This document shows positions 40,434-42,368 of a stretch of DNA of 42,368 bases, piece by piece (positions within the stretch are counted from its first letter, which is position 1; every line of letters starts with the position of its first letter). The notes under the pieces were generated by a model. That model searched no databases. It was given only the letters and a program-made list of their open reading frames with translations, and was not told the DNA's origin. The position numbers and the translations under genes were made by a program. Source of the stretch: Benthicola sp964195715 (GTDB lineage Bacteria; Gemmatimonadota; Gemmatimonadetes; Palauibacterales; Palauibacteraceae); assembly GCA_964195715.1 (NCBI GenBank), contig CAXMRU010000314.1, positions 1 through 42,368 on the forward strand, written 5' to 3'.

Positions 40434-40436
40434 CGG

Positions 40437-41543
40437 TCACCGCGCCGGGGACATACGCTCGTAGACAGCCTCGAGGTCCGCCCGTGCGAGGACCCGACGG
40501 CCCTCCGGGATACCGCCTCCCCACAGGACCAGGCGGATCTGCCCCTCGGACAGCTCTATCCCGGTGATCCGACCATCGTGGAAGCAGCAGCAACCCGAGT
40601 TGAACAGGTGGGGCGAAGGCGCTTCTTCCTCACGCGGCGGCCCACAAGGCGCTTCATCTCCCAGCCAGCCGCGATCCATACAGTCCGACACGATCTCGTC
40701 CCAGAAGAGCTGGTCATCCGCGCGCCTTTCGAACTCGTCCATGTCCAGCCCGAGTCGCCGCTCCAGCTCATCCACAATCGCGACGGAAGCGAACACCGGA
40801 CGATGTGTGTGGCCGGCGATCAGGACAAGTCGCTCCTGGTCTTCCGCCCACCGCCGCATGGCCCGGTGGTGCTTCTCCCTGACTGTTCGATTCGTAGAAG
40901 GCGTGTTTCGCGATACCGCAGTCAGGTGCTGGATCGGCTTCCAGATGAATCGCACGGTGAAACGGGCCAGGAACGCCAGGCCATCGCTCATGCCCGTTCC
41001 CTGGTGACCGTGCACGAGGAAGAGCGATCCGAGCATCCTCCCGTTCAGCACTACCTCGAGCAGAAGGGATTCCCGCACGTGAAGCGCCGCGCCCGGATGC
41101 AGAGGCCCGAGCCAGTGTCTCACGGCGGCTGGAGACGCCCACTCCTCGTCGTGGTTCCCCCAGAAGCGGACCAGACGTCCATCCGAATGAAAAGAGGCCT
41201 CCGCCCGATACACTTCGGGATACGCATCCAGCACGGTCTCGACCTTGCTCTTCCACAACTCTTCGGCGTCGCCCAGGAGGGCCAGCGTATAGCTCTCGCG
41301 GTCGTAGTGCGCCAGGGCCTTGAGGTAGACCGCCTCGCAGCGCCGAAAGTCGTCCGCCCGGTCTCGCTTGCCTCGATGCATGTCGGATAAGACGATCAGG
41401 CGGTCTCGAGCGGCGTCGAACCTCGGCATTGGCGAGCCGCGGTGCCCGGGGCCGCGGCGCGCGCGACGCAACGCGACCGCCAGTCCCGCACCGACGCGCG
41501 CATCGTAGAGTGTGGGGCCGGACCGGGATCGTCGTATCCGCAT
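40437..41543 (-). CDS. Calcineurin-like metallophosphoesterase
   Basis: 368-residue metallophosphoesterase. The five metal-binding motifs are present in order: LIVLSDMHRGKRDRADDF (D-x-H), LALLGDAEELW (GD), LVRFWGNHDEE (GNHD/E), LFLVHGHQG (GH) and LVLIAGHTHRP (GHTH). Tyr/Trp-rich inserts lie between them, with NSGCCCFHDGRITGIEL near the end. Substrates of this branch are unknown. ATG 41543 is kept because the N-terminal LAVALRRARR segment resembles the extension in the family; ATG 41429 is an alternative. Its stop abuts the decarboxylase remnant. Confidence 0.87.
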   Translation of the reverse strand: MRIRRSRSGPTLYDARVGAGLAVALRRARRGPGHRGSPMPRFDAARDRLIVLSDMHRGKRDRADDFRRCEAVYLKALAHYDRESYTLALLGDAEELWKSKVETVLDAYPEVYRAEASFHSDGRLVRFWGNHDEEWASPAAVRHWLGPLHPGAALHVRESLLLEVVLNGRMLGSLFLVHGHQGTGMSDGLAFLARFTVRFIWKPIQHLTAVSRNTPSTNRTVREKHHRAMRRWAEDQERLVLIAGHTHRPVFASVAIVDELERRLGLDMDEFERRADDQLFWDEIVSDCMDRGWLGDEAPCGPPREEEAPSPHLFNSGCCCFHDGRITGIELSEGQIRLVLWGGGIPEGRRVLARADLEAVYERMSPAR

Positions 41544-41738
41544 TCGCGCTCAAAGCCCCTGTGCGGTTGCCTTCCCTCGCTTCGCCGGCGAGTAATTTCA
41601 TCGAATCGAGTGTCCGCTCAATCTGCCGACGACGGTTCTCCTACGCCAATGATTGCGCACCCTCGGAACAGGAACGCGCCGAAATGGGTTCCGTTGTTTT
41701 TTGTAGTTAAACAGGCACGACAGCAGGAGGATGCCGAC

Positions 41739-42368
41739 GTGGGTGGGTTGAGGACGGGATGGGCGGTGTTGGCGTTGATGGCCTTAGCGATCGCGAGCCC
41801 CGAGGCGGGAGTCGCTCAGCAGTGGAATTGGCCCGAGCAGCCGGAGAACCTGCAGGTGCTGCCGAAGGACTGGACGGGCCAGCGGCTCCGACCGGTGATG
41901 ACAGGTTTTACGAGGGCTCTGGGCGTCCGCTGCTCTCATTGTCACGTGGGTGAAGAGGGCCAGCCCCTCAGCTCTTTCGACTTCCCCTCGGACGACAATC
42001 CGAACAAGGAACGGGCGCGCACGATGCTCCGCATGCTGGGCGACATCAACGAAACCCTGAAGACGATCGAGCCGAGCGGTCCTGAGCCGATAAACATGTG
42101 GTGCCACACCTGCCATCGTGGACGCCCGAGGCCCATGACGTTGACGGAGGAAATGGAAGAGACCTATCAGGCTGAAGGATTCGAAGCGGCGCTCGACCAC
42201 TACAGTGCGATGCGTGATCGCTTCTACGGGCGTGGGGCCTACGACTTCGGAGAGAACAGCCTGAACTCGTTCGGCTACGCGGTCATGGGCCAGGATGACC
42301 TCGACGGAGCGGTCCGCGTGTTTCTGCTCAACGTCGAGCTGTTCCCCGAATCCGGGAATGCGTACGAC
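41739..42368 (+). CDS. Cytochrome c related to photosynthetic reaction-centre cytochrome family, 3' truncated
   Basis: 210 visible codons, running off the window. The signal peptide (LRTGWAVLALMALAIASPEAGVAQ) precedes a domain with two haem-binding motifs: LGVRCSHCHVGEEGQPL (CxxCH) and MWCHTCHRGRPRP (CxxCH). The spacing and the RPVMTGFTRALGVRCSHCH context resemble the reaction-centre cytochrome c family (PF02276-type), which also includes non-photosynthetic proteins. A TPR-like stretch follows (YSAMRDRFYGRGAYDFGENSLNSFGYAVMGQDDLDGAVRVFLLNVELFPE). GTG 41739 has a GGAGG ribosome site eight bases upstream. ATG 41731 in another frame stops after six codons. An exported electron carrier; no photosynthesis genes are seen. 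Confidence 0.8.
   Translation, partial: MGGLRTGWAVLALMALAIASPEAGVAQQWNWPEQPENLQVLPKDWTGQRLRPVMTGFTRALGVRCSHCHVGEEGQPLSSFDFPSDDNPNKERARTMLRMLGDINETLKTIEPSGPEPINMWCHTCHRGRPRPMTLTEEMEETYQAEGFEAALDHYSAMRDRFYGRGAYDFGENSLNSFGYAVMGQDDLDGAVRVFLLNVELFPESGNAYD

Noticed and set aside
41731..41751. ATG-started six-codon frame ahead of the cytochrome
   Set aside because: It stops at once in another frame; the GTG at 41739 uses the same ribosome site and matches the signal peptide.

Overview
The window is about 42 kb of GC-rich chromosomal DNA with dense coding, many ATGA/GTGA start-stop overlaps and frequent GTG/TTG starts. Diderm traits (outer-membrane beta-barrel, lipoproteins with lipoboxes, exported beta-propellers), secreted SnoaL/DUF4440-type proteins and propeller proteins carrying an 'FGR.G.GP.E' motif fit a Gemmatimonadota-like bacterium. 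That placement is inferred from gene style and was not tested by phylogeny. I saw no tRNA, rRNA, CRISPR array, insertion sequence or prophage.

Layout. 1-4500 (minus): the translation cluster infC-rpmI-rplT-pheS-pheT, with pheT cut by the window edge and a strong intrinsic-terminator hairpin in the infC leader. 4516-6343 (minus): an ECF sigma factor, its zinc-finger anti-sigma factor and a secretin-domain-like lipoprotein, overlapping start to stop. 6344-6811: a non-coding divergent region rich in inverted repeats. 6812-11258: a propeller lipoprotein, a MurU-like nucleotidyltransferase paired with a sugar-kinase/RapZ-C fusion, and an Fe-S/CDGSH protein. 11303-14118 (minus): a class V aminotransferase and an AI-2E-type permease. 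14243-17678 (plus): cardiolipin synthase, mtnA and a PhzF-family enzyme. 17668-21600 (minus): thrS followed by a PqqB-like exported metallo-hydrolase and a nitronate-monooxygenase-like flavoenzyme. 21691-35617 is a long accessory stretch, almost all minus strand: a cupin, lipoproteins, a DNA glycosylase, an orphan AMMECR1 protein, a methyltransferase, NTF2-like secreted proteins, a HAD phosphatase, a frameshifted hydrolase, a DNPH1-like N-glycosidase, a serine beta-lactamase-like hydrolase, a VOC protein, a RibD-C reductase, DUF3467 and DoxX. 35805-40212 (plus): a tight three-gene operon of a GcvT-like folate-binding protein and two tandem PYROXD2-type FAD oxidoreductases, preceded by a candidate promoter and palindrome. 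40437-42368: a metallophosphoesterase and a truncated two-haem-motif cytochrome c related to the reaction-centre cytochrome family.

Most noteworthy: the GcvT plus twin FAD-oxidoreductase operon (possibly an uncharacterised C1-transferring oxidation system), the kinase-RapZ-C fusion beside a MurU-like enzyme, the infC-leader attenuator, the competing inverted repeats upstream of the sigma factor, a frameshift in a hydrolase, and three intergenic gene remnants (beta-propeller, nitrilase N-terminus, PLP-decarboxylase C-terminus) that point to ongoing gene decay.
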